DNA of 64,000 nucleotides from Priestia aryabhattai. GTDB taxonomy: Bacteria; Bacillota; Bacilli; Bacillales; Bacillaceae_H. Made by a program: the position numbers and the translations under genes. Position 1 is the stretch's first letter; each line of letters begins with the position of its first letter. The notes beneath the pieces are model-generated. The model was not told where the DNA came from. It searched no databases and was given only the letters and a program-made list of their open reading frames with translations. Shown piece by piece: positions 35,614 to 44,478 of this stretch. The stretch covers positions 62,001 through 126,000 of the forward strand of contig NZ_JAMBOQ010000003.1 of the NCBI RefSeq assembly GCF_023715685.1. The letters run 5' to 3'.

Positions 35614-36476
35614 GATTCTAACGTTAATTCCCCGCTTGAAACAGCTACATCGATAGGGTATTTTCCATTTCCGTGCTCTCCTTTTAGTGCATCTTCTGTT
35701 ACGGTTGCGTTATTTAACTTAAAGTCATTGTTAATGTCACCGCTGCTTACTTTTCCATTCACTTTAAAACCAGCGCTTTTCGGAAGAACCAACACGGCAT
35801 CTCCAGATCCTACATCTATAGAAACGGCCTCTTCTAGCTTTTTAAAATCCATATAAAGATCACCAGATCCAATGCGCGCCTGAAGTTTTCCTTTATAGTT
35901 TGCTCCTTTAATTTCCCCAGAGCCTACAGCAAATTTAGCCGTTTGGGTCTCAACATTACTCAGCTGTAAATCTCCGGAATTGACATCCGTACGAAGAGAG
36001 GTACTCGTCAAGTTTGATATGCTTGCATTTCCAGAACCTACTTTAATCGAAACATCTTTCAGTTGAAGTGCTTGTTCAGGCTGTGTAGCAACTTGAAGGT
36101 CCCCAGATCCTACCGTAAGCGCAAGGTTATGGTGATAATCTTTAGGAATGTAGATTGTCACTTTTGTGTTTGAAAAAATAGAAAGCCATTGAAAGGGACT
36201 TTTTTTATACGTGACAACTAGGATATCTCCATTTTGCTTTACATCCACTTTTCCTTTACCTTCTACTTTTGTTTTAACATTTTGACGATCTTGCGGAACG
36301 ACAGTTGTACTAATACTTGGAGAATCGATTTGGATATGCTGAATATCACTTGATAACGCCGCTTCAGAGTTGGACGTCTTGAATGAACTTAACGACCAAG
36401 AGGAAGGTGCAAACGCAGTAGAAAAGAGAACTGCGGTACCACCTATTACTAAAATAAAAGCCAATATTTTTTTCAC
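35607..36476 (-). CDS. DUF4097 beta-solenoid membrane-anchored protein (LiaG-like)
   Basis: An N-terminal anchor helix (KKILAFILVIGGTAVLFSTAF) is followed by a right-handed beta repeat domain. Eight copies of an S-G-[D/E/N] turn (VGSGDL, VGSGNA, VNSGDL, VGSGEI, IGSGDL, VGSGDA, VSSGDI, VSSGEL) recur, mostly every 20 or so residues. It resembles LiaG, but no liaFSR genes are adjacent. Start is uncertain: I use GTG 36476, the typical lipid/anchor-type beginning; an ATG at 36524 adds 16 residues but has no ribosome site. Exposed to the cell exterior by prediction; function unknown. Confidence 0.75.
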   Translation of the reverse strand: MKKILAFILVIGGTAVLFSTAFAPSSWSLSSFKTSNSEAALSSDIQHIQIDSPSISTTVVPQDRQNVKTKVEGKGKVDVKQNGDILVVTYKKSPFQWLSIFSNTKVTIYIPKDYHHNLALTVGSGDLQVATQPEQALQLKDVSIKVGSGNASISNLTSTSLRTDVNSGDLQLSNVETQTAKFAVGSGEIKGANYKGKLQARIGSGDLYMDFKKLEEAVSIDVGSGDAVLVLPKSAGFKVNGKVSSGDINNDFKLNNATVTEDALKGEHGNGKYPIDVAVSSGELTLESK

Positions 36477-36524
36477 GTTATAACCCGCTTTCTGCACATA
36501 ATTCAACTTGTTTTCTTCTACCAT

Positions 36525-36897
36525 AAAGTGTAAATTAGAAAAGGGTTAATTTCAACGAACAACAGGATTATTTTTTTCTACGTCTCAAGTCGTAAAAAAG
36601 TTAAAAAGGAACATTTGTTTTGAGGTTTTGAGAAATTAAATGAAAAGAAATTAGATACTCAAGCATATTTAGCAAAGAATCAATTTTCTTGCTTCAAAAA
36701 TAGGAAAAAAATCGAGTTAAAAGGATGATTAAATTCACTTTTTTTGTGTAATTTTCGGATGAGTAGTTCAAAAGAATTAGAAAATAAATAGAATTTTCAT
36801 ACCAATTTTATTATTCCGAAAAACTTTTAAAGTGTTGATTATTAAAAAAATAAAGGGTAGAATTTGTTCATATCAATTGAATACAGCTAAGATTACG
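36525..36897. other. AT-rich intergenic region before the guanine riboswitch
   Basis: No gene seen. It must contain the promoter of the riboswitch-nupG transcript (plus strand) and that of the DUF4097 gene (minus strand). Confidence 0.4.
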
Positions 36898-36968
36898 ATC
36901 TTGTATATTATCAGTAATATGGTCTGATAGTCTCTACCTAGTAACCGTAAAAAACTAGACTACAAGAA
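36898..36968 (+). ncRNA. Purine riboswitch aptamer, guanine class
   Basis: The three-way junction is fully recognisable: P1 TCTTGTA/TACAAGA, the TATAATAT-like J1/2 segment, the GGTCTGATA loop region, CTCTACC in J2/3 and AACCGTAAAA in L3. The discriminating base is C (GACTAC before the 3' P1 strand), which selects guanine/hypoxanthine rather than adenine. A perfect terminator follows at 37026-37087, so purine binding is expected to stop transcription of nupG. Confidence 0.95.
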
Positions 36969-37025
36969 AGTTTGGATATAAGCAGCAAAAAGAAGGGCGT
37001 ATTATCATGGATACTGTCTTCTTTC

Positions 37026-37087
37026 AAAGCTCTTACTTTTCATACTTTCTGGTATTGTCAGAATTTATGAAAAGTAAGAGCTTTTTT
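37026..37087 (+). terminator. Riboswitch-controlled terminator upstream of nupG
   Basis: A perfect 19-bp stem (AAAGCTCTTACTTTTCATA and its complement) with a 17-20-nt loop and TTTTTT, ending 33 nt before the nupG ATG. Confidence 0.88.
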
Positions 37088-37119
37088 GGTTTTCAAATAC
37101 ACACCTGGGAGTGGCTTAC

Positions 37120-38313
37120 ATGTACTTTTTATTAAATTTATTAGGCGTTTTTGTAGTAATGGGTGTCGTCTTCTTATGTTCTCCTAAAAAGAAAGAAATA
37201 AAGTGGCGTCCGATTGCTTCACTGTTAGTCGTTGAAGTCCTCATTACTTGGTTTATGTTAGGAACTTCAATCGGAACATGGGTTATTAATAAAATTGCTT
37301 CGTTCTTTACATGGCTCATTTCCTGTGCCAATGATGGAATTGCCTTTGCGTTTCCATCCGTAATGGGAAATGAAACAGTTGACTTTTTCTTCAGTGCATT
37401 ACTACCGATCATCTTTGTCGTAACGTTTTTTGATATTTTATCTTACTTTGGTATTTTAACGTGGATTATTGACAAAGTAGGCTGGGTCATTTCGAAAGTT
37501 TCTCGCTTGCCTAAATTAGAAAGCTTTTTCGCTATTCAAATGATGTTCCTAGGAAACACGGAAGCATTAGCTGTTATTCGTAATCAACTTTCCGTGTTAA
37601 AAGACAATCGTTTGCTTACGTTTGGAATTATGAGTATGAGCAGTATTAGCGGATCTATTATCGGTGCTTATTTAACAATGGTTCCCGCTACGTACGTGTT
37701 TACAGCAATTCCACTGAACTGTTTAAATGCGCTTATTTTAGTGAGTTTATTGAATCCAGTTCATGTTACAAAAGAAGAAGATATTATTTACGTACCGCCA
37801 AAGTCGGAGAAAAAAGACTTTTTCTCTACGATTTCAAACAGTATGTTAGTCGGAATGAACATGGTTATTGTTATTTTAGCGATGGTTATTGGATATGTAG
37901 CTCTTACATCTGCGCTTAACGGTATTTTAGGCGTTATTGTAGACGGCTTGACTGTACAAAAGATTTTCTCTTATATCTTTAGTCCATTTGCATTCTTACT
38001 AGGGCTAACGGGGCATGATGCAATGTACGTAGCTCAGCTGATGGGTATCAAGCTAGCAACAAATGAATTCGTGGCGATGATGGATTTGAAGAAAAATCTA
38101 GATACACTTCCACCGCATACGATTGCAGTTGCTACAACATTCTTAACATCTTTTGCTAATTTCAGTACGGTGGGTATGATTTATGGGACGTATAATTCTA
38201 CGTTATCAGAAGGTAAATCAACGATTATTGGAAAAAACGTATGGAAACTGCTTGTGAGCGGTATCGCTGTTTCTTTATTAAGTGCTATGATCGTTGGATT
38301 GTTTGTTTGGTAA
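37120..38313 (+). CDS. nupG: Purine nucleoside transporter (concentrative, NupG/YxjA-like)
   Basis: A 397-residue CNT-family importer with about ten helices. FFAIQMMFLGNTEALAVIRNQL and the ALLPIIFVVTFFDILSYFG region are the CNT gate and core motifs; TSFANFSTVGMIYG near the end is the second core. B. subtilis NupG imports inosine and guanosine and is also under a guanine riboswitch, so the leader and protein agree. ATG 37120 follows GGGAG by 8 nt; the GTG at 37111 overlaps it. Confidence 0.92.
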   Translation: MYFLLNLLGVFVVMGVVFLCSPKKKEIKWRPIASLLVVEVLITWFMLGTSIGTWVINKIASFFTWLISCANDGIAFAFPSVMGNETVDFFFSALLPIIFVVTFFDILSYFGILTWIIDKVGWVISKVSRLPKLESFFAIQMMFLGNTEALAVIRNQLSVLKDNRLLTFGIMSMSSISGSIIGAYLTMVPATYVFTAIPLNCLNALILVSLLNPVHVTKEEDIIYVPPKSEKKDFFSTISNSMLVGMNMVIVILAMVIGYVALTSALNGILGVIVDGLTVQKIFSYIFSPFAFLLGLTGHDAMYVAQLMGIKLATNEFVAMMDLKKNLDTLPPHTIAVATTFLTSFANFSTVGMIYGTYNSTLSEGKSTIIGKNVWKLLVSGIAVSLLSAMIVGLFVW

Positions 38314-38358
38314 AAAGTGAAAAAGCTGTGCTTTCGTCTTCGAAAGCACAGCTTTTTT
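38314..38358 (+). terminator. Terminator after nupG
   Basis: AAAAAGCTGTGCTTTCG and CGAAAGCACAGCTTTTTT stem. Confidence 0.85.
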
Positions 38359-38627
38359 CTTGTTGTACCATCTATTTATTTGAAGAAAAACTGGCATGAA
38401 TATCGACAGTGAAAGAAAATCACACTATTCAAGAAAAATTCATTTTACTTTTGCAGAAAAACATTTTAAATCTAGTGAGCATTATGTTAAGATTACAAAA
38501 GGCTGTTTTATTTAAATTTAGAACACCGCATAAATATGTAAGTAAATATGCATAGAAAACAAAGGTTTATTAATTTTTTTCTAGGTAATATCTCGTAATA
38601 AATAGGTTGAAAGGAAATGTCGTTAAT

Positions 38628-40064
38628 ATGATAGAAGGACAACAGCAAACAAATGAATTAAAAAAGACGATGAAAAGCAGACATTTGTTTATGATTTCGC
38701 TCGGCGGGGTTATCGGTACAGGTTTCTTTTTAGGAACAGGATACACGATTAGCCAAGCAGGAGCGATTGGAGCTATCCTTTCGTTTATCGTAGGTGGCTT
38801 TATTATGTACTTAACAATGCTTTGCTTAGGGGAACTTGCAGTAGCAATGCCAGTTTCCGGCTCGTTTCAGACATATACAACAAAGTTTATTGGCCCTGGT
38901 GTTGGTTTCGCTTTTGGATGGTTATATTGGTTGGGCTGGGCTGTAACGGTTGCATTAGAATTTTTGTCAGCAGGTCAGCTTATGCAAAGATGGTTTCCTG
39001 ATTCTCCTGTATGGATCTGGTGTGCTATATTTGCGCTTTTATTATTTTCATTAAATGCACTGTCAGCTAAAGCGTTTGGTGAAGCGGAGTTTTGGTTTGC
39101 CAGCATTAAAGTGTTAGCTATTATTTTATTTATCGTGCTTGGTGGAGCTGCTATGTTTGGTTTTCTTCCATTAAGCAATGGAGACAGCGCGCCGCTTTTC
39201 TCTAATTATACCGCTCACGGCGTATTCCCTCACGGAATTAGTGCCGTGTTGATTACGATGATTACAGTTAACTTCTCATTCCAAGGTACGGAGCTCATTG
39301 GTGTAGCGGCTGGGGAAAGTGAAAACCCAGACAAGACTGTACCAAGAGCAATTAAACAAACTGTATGGAGAACGCTTGTATTTTTTGTACTAGCTGTAGC
39401 TGTCTTAGCGGGTATGATTCCGCTTGAAAAAGCAGGCGTAGTTGAGAGTCCATTTGTTGTTGTATTTGACCAAATCGGTATTCCATATGCAGCAGATATT
39501 ATGAACTTTGTTATCCTAACGGCACTGTTATCTGTAGCTAACTCAGGTCTTTATGCAGCAACGCGTATGCTGTATTCATTATCAAAAGATAACATGGCGA
39601 GTTCAGCTTTCATGAAAGTAAATAAACGCGGTGTGCCGATGAATGCCCTGCTTTTAACATTGGGCATTGCGCTTTTATCTTTACTTTCAGGATTCTTTGC
39701 TCAAGAAACAGTATTTGTATGGCTCATTTCTGCAGCGGGATTAGGTGCACAAATCGGATGGATTACGATTGCTGCATCACTGCTTGCATTTAGAAAAAGA
39801 TATATCAATCAAGGAGGGCAAATCGAGGATTTAAAATTCAAAGTCCCTCTTTACCCGGTATTACCTTTAATCGCATTAGTATTAAATACGATCGTATTGG
39901 GAAGCATGGCATTTGATGCAGAACAGCGAATGGCACTGTATGTCGGTATTCCACTAGCGCTGCTGTTTTATGCTTATTATCATGCACGTGTAAAAAAGAA
40001 AGTTGATTTATCTATCAACCGTCAAGAAGTGCAGCTTAAAAATGACAAAAAGGTAATTTTATAA
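38628..40064 (+). CDS. APC-family amino acid permease (AAT subgroup, YbxG/RocE-like)
   Basis: A 478-residue 12-helix permease. KKTMKSRHLFMISLGGVIGTGFF at the N-terminus is the hallmark of the amino acid transporter (AAT) subgroup, and NFSFQGTELIGVAAGESENP is the conserved region after helix 6. ATG 38628 lies about ten bases after AAAGGAA; the frame opens at a TTG 21 bases upstream. Basic or neutral amino acids are possible substrates; I cannot decide. The 38359-38627 leader shows no recognised riboswitch. Confidence 0.85.
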   Translation: MIEGQQQTNELKKTMKSRHLFMISLGGVIGTGFFLGTGYTISQAGAIGAILSFIVGGFIMYLTMLCLGELAVAMPVSGSFQTYTTKFIGPGVGFAFGWLYWLGWAVTVALEFLSAGQLMQRWFPDSPVWIWCAIFALLLFSLNALSAKAFGEAEFWFASIKVLAIILFIVLGGAAMFGFLPLSNGDSAPLFSNYTAHGVFPHGISAVLITMITVNFSFQGTELIGVAAGESENPDKTVPRAIKQTVWRTLVFFVLAVAVLAGMIPLEKAGVVESPFVVVFDQIGIPYAADIMNFVILTALLSVANSGLYAATRMLYSLSKDNMASSAFMKVNKRGVPMNALLLTLGIALLSLLSGFFAQETVFVWLISAAGLGAQIGWITIAASLLAFRKRYINQGGQIEDLKFKVPLYPVLPLIALVLNTIVLGSMAFDAEQRMALYVGIPLALLFYAYYHARVKKKVDLSINRQEVQLKNDKKVIL

Positions 40065-40067
40065 AAG

Positions 40068-40108
40068 TCAAAAAGACGCTAAAGCCCAGCTTTTTGCGTC
40101 TTTTTTTA
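40068..40108 (+). terminator. Terminator after APC permease
   Basis: AAAAAGACGC and GCGTCTTTTTTT around a 16-nt loop. Confidence 0.75.
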
Positions 40109-40113
40109 TAGTT

Positions 40114-40150
40114 TATTTGTTAACTTAAAATAAAATTAAGTTGACAAATA
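40114..40150 (+). promoter_or_regulatory. BirA operator upstream of bioY
   Basis: Half-sites TATTTGTTAAC and GTTGACAAATA are inverted repeats with one mismatch, separated by 15 bp. This is the spacing and sequence of the Bacillales biotin operator. It lies about 50 bp before bioY and would be bound by biotinyl-AMP-loaded BirA to repress bioYDA. Confidence 0.88.
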
Positions 40151-40201
40151 AAAATAAATTATTGCAAACTTAAAGCAACGAAAAGAGAAAGGAGGGTGAA
40201 T

Positions 40202-40765
40202 ATGAAAACGAAAACCATGGCGTATGTTTCTTTATTTGCAGCTTTAACGGCTATCGGTGCATTTATAAAAATTCCTATTCCCTACATACCGTTTACTCTT
40301 CAAATTGTTCCTGTCTATTTAGCCGGCGCGCTGTTAGGTCCGCGTTTAGGTTTGTATAGTCAGCTATGCTACATAGGTATTGGGTTGATCGGTGTTCCGG
40401 TTTTTGCAGAAGGAGGAGGTTTGGGGTATATCTTCAAACCAACGTTTGGCTATTTAATTGGCTATGCTGCAGGTGCATTTATGAACGGCTACCTTATTCA
40501 AAAATATGACCTAAAGAAACCTTTTGCTGTCTTTTTAGCAAACTTATCTACGTTAGCTATTGTGTACGTAGTCGGCTGCTTCTGGCTTTACGGAGCAATG
40601 AAATGGATAATTGAAAAGCCTCTTTCACTGAGTGATACACTTCTTTTTGGAGCTGTTTTACCAATGCCTGGAGATCTTTTATTGTGCATTTTATGTTCAG
40701 TGCTGGTTCACCGAATGCAGCCTCAATTTAGTCGTTTTTCAACAAAGCGGGTTAAAGCGGGGTAA
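40202..40765 (+). CDS. bioY: Biotin transporter BioY (S component)
   Basis: A 187-residue, six-helix BioY protein. The IPIPYIPFTLQIVPVYLAGALLG loop and the GLIGVPVFAEGGGLGYIFKPTFGYLIG segment are diagnostic. It acts alone or with an ECF module to import biotin. ATG 40202 lies six bases after AGGAGG. First gene after a BirA box and 32 nt upstream of bioD, so salvage and synthesis are co-repressed by biotin. Confidence 0.93.
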   Translation: MKTKTMAYVSLFAALTAIGAFIKIPIPYIPFTLQIVPVYLAGALLGPRLGLYSQLCYIGIGLIGVPVFAEGGGLGYIFKPTFGYLIGYAAGAFMNGYLIQKYDLKKPFAVFLANLSTLAIVYVVGCFWLYGAMKWIIEKPLSLSDTLLFGAVLPMPGDLLLCILCSVLVHRMQPQFSRFSTKRVKAG

Positions 40766-40797
40766 TTAAGACATAGAAAAAAAGGAGAGAAAAGAGA

Positions 40798-41520
40798 ATG
40801 GGCAAAGCGTATTTTATTACGGGAACTGGAACGGATATTGGCAAAACGCTGGTTACAAGCATTTTGTATAAAGTACTTGGTCGTCTAGGAATAAAAACGA
40901 CAATTTGCAAACCATTTCAAACTGGCTACCAAGATGAAATTGGAGGTTATCCAGATATTCACTGGTTTGAAACAAGGCTCGGAGTAGCAGATACGGGTAT
41001 TTATCAGTTAAAGCCGGAGACGTCTCCTCATTTGGCTATTGCACTGAGCAACAGGCAGGTAGAGCCTTCAATCGTCTTAAAACGCATTAATGAATTAAAA
41101 AAGGAATTTGATGTAGTGCTCGTGGAAGGAGCGGGAGGTCTTGCTGTACCTTTAATTGAGGAGGAAACAACGTTCTATATGACAAAAGATTTGATCATAG
41201 ATGCACAAATGCCCGTTATTGCTGTTGGAACAACGGGGTTAGGAGCTATTCACGATGCGCTTTCTACCTTTTCATATGCAAGTGAGCATCATCTTAAAAT
41301 CAACGGACTCATTTTTAATCGTTTTAATCACAGCAGTATCATTCATAAAGACAATGTTCGAACGATTGAAAAGCTGCTTCACGTATCATCTTTAATGACC
41401 GTTCCTGTCTTCACACATATCGATGGAGAGTTAGATGCATATATTGAGAAAATGATGAGGCAAAACAGTGTTATTCAACATATTCAGGAGGTGTTTGACT
41501 GTGCCGTATCAAAAAGCTGA
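40798..41520 (+). CDS. bioD: Dethiobiotin synthetase
   Basis: A 240-residue ATP-dependent carboxylase that closes the ureido ring of dethiobiotin. P-loop GTGTDIGKT (residues 8-16), the KPFQTGYQ segment (with the catalytic Lys) and VEGAGGLAVPL are intact. AAGGAGAG precedes the ATG. The gene overlaps bioA by 20 nt. Confidence 0.93.
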   Translation: MGKAYFITGTGTDIGKTLVTSILYKVLGRLGIKTTICKPFQTGYQDEIGGYPDIHWFETRLGVADTGIYQLKPETSPHLAIALSNRQVEPSIVLKRINELKKEFDVVLVEGAGGLAVPLIEEETTFYMTKDLIIDAQMPVIAVGTTGLGAIHDALSTFSYASEHHLKINGLIFNRFNHSSIIHKDNVRTIEKLLHVSSLMTVPVFTHIDGELDAYIEKMMRQNSVIQHIQEVFDCAVSKS

Positions 41521-42874
41521 GCTGGAAAAATGGGATAAAGAATATGTGTGGCATCCGTTTACACAAATGAAAGCTTACCGTCAATCGAATCCTCTTATTA
41601 TTGAAAGAGGAGAGGGAAGCTATTTGTATGACGTAGAGGGAAACAAATATTTAGATGGATACGCTTCTCTATGGGTGAACGTGCACGGACATAATGATCC
41701 GGAATTAAATACAGCTTTACATATACAAGTGGAAAAATTAGCGCATTCTACGCTGCTTGGATCCGCAAATGTTCCGTCCATTTTGTTAGCCAAAAAGCTA
41801 GCGGAAATTACCCCTGGCAGCTTATCGAAAGTCTTCTATTCTGATACAGGCTCCGCCGCTGTCGAAATTGCGTTGAAAATTGCCTATCAATATTGGCAAA
41901 ATCTCGACTCCGTAAAGTACAAAAACAAAAGTAAATTTATCTCACTCGATGAGGCATATCACGGAGATACAATCGGGGCAGTCAGTGTGGGAGGCATGGA
42001 TTTATTTCATCGAATCTTTAAGCCTTTGTTGTTTGAACGAATTCCCACACCTTCTCCTTATACCTACCGTATGGATGGGTTCGAAACGGAAGAGCAAGCT
42101 TCAGATTACTGTATTCAACAGCTAGAGAAGCTACTACAGAATAAAGGGGAAGAAGTAGCCGGCTTAATTATTGAACCGCTTGTGCAAGGAGCAGCGGGTA
42201 TTATTACACATCCTCCTGGCTTTTTAAAACAAGTAGAGCGTCTATGTAAAGCGTACGGCGTATTGCTGATTTGTGACGAAGTAGCCGTCGGATTTGGACG
42301 AACAGGAACGCTGTTTGCATGTGAACAAGAAGGTGTTGTTCCGGATATTATGTGTGTAGGAAAAGGGATAACAGGAGGATATATGCCGCTTGCTGCTACG
42401 TTAACAAGCGAGAAGATATTCAATGCTTTTTTAGCTCATCCGGATGAAAATAAAACGTTCTTCCATGGCCATACGTATACGGGAAATCAATTAGCCTGTG
42501 CAGTAGCGCTCAAAAATATTGAACTGATAGAAGAGAGAGATTTGATCCGTAGTATACAGGGAAAGGAAGAAGTTTTTAAATGCTATCTATTAAAGCTTTA
42601 TGAGCTGCCTAACGTGGGAGACATTAGACAAAGAGGATTAATGGTAGGAATCGAGATTGTGAAAGACCGTGAAGCAAAATCTGTTTTTGAAGATAAAAAA
42701 GTAATGGGAGACATTATTTTAGCCGCTCGCCAAAAAGGTTTAATTATTAGAGAGCTAGGTCCTGTGATTACAATGATGCCTATTCTTTCAATGACAGATG
42801 AAGAATTAAAAAGAATGGTTGAAATTGTATATGAATCGATTAAGGAAGTAATCGCACGCTATAAAGTGAGTTAA
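41501..42874 (+). CDS. bioA: Adenosylmethionine/lysine-8-amino-7-oxononanoate aminotransferase
   Basis: A 457-residue class III PLP aminotransferase producing 7,8-diaminopelargonate. WHPFTQMKAY at the N-terminus is the BioA signature; DEVAVGFGRTG and the PLP-Lys segment CVGKGITGGYMPLAAT follow. In B. subtilis the orthologue (BioK) uses lysine as donor; which donor is used here cannot be read directly. I start at GTG 41501, seven bases after AGGAGGTG. bioF, bioB and bioI/bioW are not in this operon. Confidence 0.92.
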   Translation: MPYQKAELEKWDKEYVWHPFTQMKAYRQSNPLIIERGEGSYLYDVEGNKYLDGYASLWVNVHGHNDPELNTALHIQVEKLAHSTLLGSANVPSILLAKKLAEITPGSLSKVFYSDTGSAAVEIALKIAYQYWQNLDSVKYKNKSKFISLDEAYHGDTIGAVSVGGMDLFHRIFKPLLFERIPTPSPYTYRMDGFETEEQASDYCIQQLEKLLQNKGEEVAGLIIEPLVQGAAGIITHPPGFLKQVERLCKAYGVLLICDEVAVGFGRTGTLFACEQEGVVPDIMCVGKGITGGYMPLAATLTSEKIFNAFLAHPDENKTFFHGHTYTGNQLACAVALKNIELIEERDLIRSIQGKEEVFKCYLLKLYELPNVGDIRQRGLMVGIEIVKDREAKSVFEDKKVMGDIILAARQKGLIIRELGPVITMMPILSMTDEELKRMVEIVYESIKEVIARYKVS

Positions 42875-42876
42875 AT

Positions 42877-43212
42877 AAAAAGAGGCTGGGACAAAAGTAT
42901 TTTATTTAGTTGAAGGAAGATCCGAACGATGAATCGTTCGGATCTTTTCAGTGTTATGGTGAACATGGATTTAATCTATTTAGTTGCTTCTAGCTGTTGA
43001 TGGGAGGGCAAGGCGAAGACTCCTGCGGGCAAAGCGGAATAGGTGAGACCCCGCAGGAGCGTAAGCGACGAGGAGGCTCATCGGCCGCCCGCGGAAAGCG
43101 AAGCCTTGCACGGAAATCAACAGCGGTGTAACAAGTGATCCATACTAGCTCCTTTATCCAATTTGTTTGTCTTTAGATTGAATTAATTTAGTTATGTCTC
43201 AATCTCTTTTTT
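42877..43212. repeat. MITE-like dispersed repeat, copy B (full length)
   Basis: About 336 bp beginning two bases after the bioA stop and filling the gap to the next gene. Its ends AAAAAGAGGCTGGGACA and TGTCTCAATCTCTTTTT are imperfect inverted repeats. Inside are a perfect AGATCCGAACGAT/ATCGTTCGGATCT terminator hairpin (about 42917-42948) and a GC-rich, highly structured core (ACTCCTGCGGG/CCCGCAGGAG; CGGCCGCCCGCGG). Homologous to 4300-4573. It probably serves as the bioYDA terminator. Confidence 0.85.
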
Positions 43213-43215
43213 CTA

Positions 43216-43398
43216 TCAATAAATATTTTTAATACTTGATAGGCGAAGTGATCGTACATGCTCATTTTCATCTTTTAATAGAAGGGTTTGTTCAAGCAAG
43301 TTTAAGTTTTGAATATAACCTTTTACCGTTTGAACAAAACCGTTGTTTTGATAGTTAATAGTTAGTAATTTATTCGTTTTTAGCGCTTTTAGAATCAT
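43216..43398 (-). CDS. Small conserved protein, paralogue of 62884-63066
   Basis: A 60-residue protein beginning MILKALKTNK and ending SLRLSSIKNIY. Together with its paralogue it shows a pattern of five short strands, as in Sm-like or YolD-like beta-barrels (YQNNGFVQTVKGYIQNLNLL). AAGGGAGAA precedes the start. The family is not recognised with confidence; a single-stranded nucleic-acid or regulatory role is speculation. It is monocistronic. Confidence 0.7.
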   Translation of the reverse strand: MILKALKTNKLLTINYQNNGFVQTVKGYIQNLNLLEQTLLLKDENEHVRSLRLSSIKNIY

Positions 43399-43775
43399 AC
43401 CTATTTTCTCCCTTCTTATATCGTAGCTGACGAAAAACTACAAAATAACGAAGAAGCATCGGAGGCGTGTATTATTTATAAAAATCACTCTATTTTTTAT
43501 AAATGCTCTCCTGCTACTAATAGTAAAGGATGATGGTGAAAAACAGATGAAAGATAGAAGAATAGAGTTTGATTTATTGTAATCAACTGACTTTTCCTTT
43601 ACAAATACCTATTTCAAATTTCTTTTTAGTGATAAAATACTGTTAGTGAAATAACTACTTCTCTTCATTAAAAGGTAGGAATGGGTTATGTTGATAGAGT
43701 TTTAGTTCTCTATTTCTAGTAATGAAGCGAGAGATAGAGAAATAGACTAATAAAAATCAATCAAGGAGTTTTTTT
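43399..43775. other. Intergenic region upstream of the terC-family gene
   Basis: Non-coding, AT-rich. A TTCTCTAT/ATAGAGAA inverted repeat lies at 43706-43741 in the leader. I compared it with the manganese (yybP-ykoY) riboswitch consensus and do not find the required motifs. Confidence 0.4.
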
Positions 43776-44441
43776 ATGGATCAGAGTTTTATTTTAAATC
43801 TTTTAGAAATTTTACTGATTAACATTGTACTGAGTGGTGATAACGCAGTCGTGATTGCTTTAGCTTGTCGGAATCTTCCGGATGAGCATCGAAACAAAGC
43901 GGTTATTTTCGGTACATTAGGAGCGGTTGTATTACGTGTAGGGCTAACGTTTGTCGCTGTATATTTATTAACAATCCCATTTTTAAATTTCATCGGAGGC
44001 CTGCTTCTTCTATGGATTGCCATTAGTCTTTTAAAAGGTGAAGATGACGGAGATATTAAAGCGAATTCAACTCTAGCAGGTGCTATTAAAACAATCATTA
44101 TAGCGGATCTTGTTATGAGTTTAGATAACGTAGTAGCGGTTGCAGGTGCAGCTAACGGTAATATTCTACTCATTATCCTTGGTCTTGTTATCAGCATTCC
44201 GTTAATCATTTGGGGAAGTCAGCTTTTAATGAAAATCATGGAAAAATTCCCGATTATCATCATTGCCGGCGCAGCGCTTCTTGGCTATACTGCTGGTGAA
44301 ATGATATTTAAAGACAAAGCGGTGGGACATGTATTAGAAGGATTTAATCCACATTTGCATACGATTGTTCCTATTTTGTTAGCTATTTTAGTTGTTGTTG
44401 TTGGGAAACTTAGCGGACGTTCTAGAAAAGAAACGCATTAA
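43776..44441 (+). CDS. TerC-family integral membrane protein (YjbE-like)
   Basis: A 221-residue, roughly seven-helix protein. The two acidic motifs LSGDNAVVIALA (helix 1) and DLVMSLDNVVAVAGAA (helix 4) are the metal-binding signature of TerC. B. subtilis relatives (YjbE, YkoY) load or export manganese, including for secreted enzymes. AAGGAG precedes the ATG. Mn2+ is the best guess for substrate from family knowledge. Confidence 0.88.
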   Translation: MDQSFILNLLEILLINIVLSGDNAVVIALACRNLPDEHRNKAVIFGTLGAVVLRVGLTFVAVYLLTIPFLNFIGGLLLLWIAISLLKGEDDGDIKANSTLAGAIKTIIIADLVMSLDNVVAVAGAANGNILLIILGLVISIPLIIWGSQLLMKIMEKFPIIIIAGAALLGYTAGEMIFKDKAVGHVLEGFNPHLHTIVPILLAILVVVVGKLSGRSRKETH

Positions 44442-44443
44442 TC

Positions 44444-44477
44444 CTAAAAAAGACCCCTGTAAGGGGGTCTTTTTTCT
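44444..44477. terminator. Bidirectional terminator between terC-like gene and dctP
   Basis: AAAAAAGACCCC and GGGGTCTTTTTT stem between convergent genes. Confidence 0.85.
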
Positions 44478-44478
44478 A

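Noticed and set aside
43590..43775. Possible manganese (yybP-ykoY) riboswitch before the terC-family gene
   Set aside because: TerC genes are often so controlled, but the conserved loop sequences of that class are absent here; only a generic inverted repeat is present.
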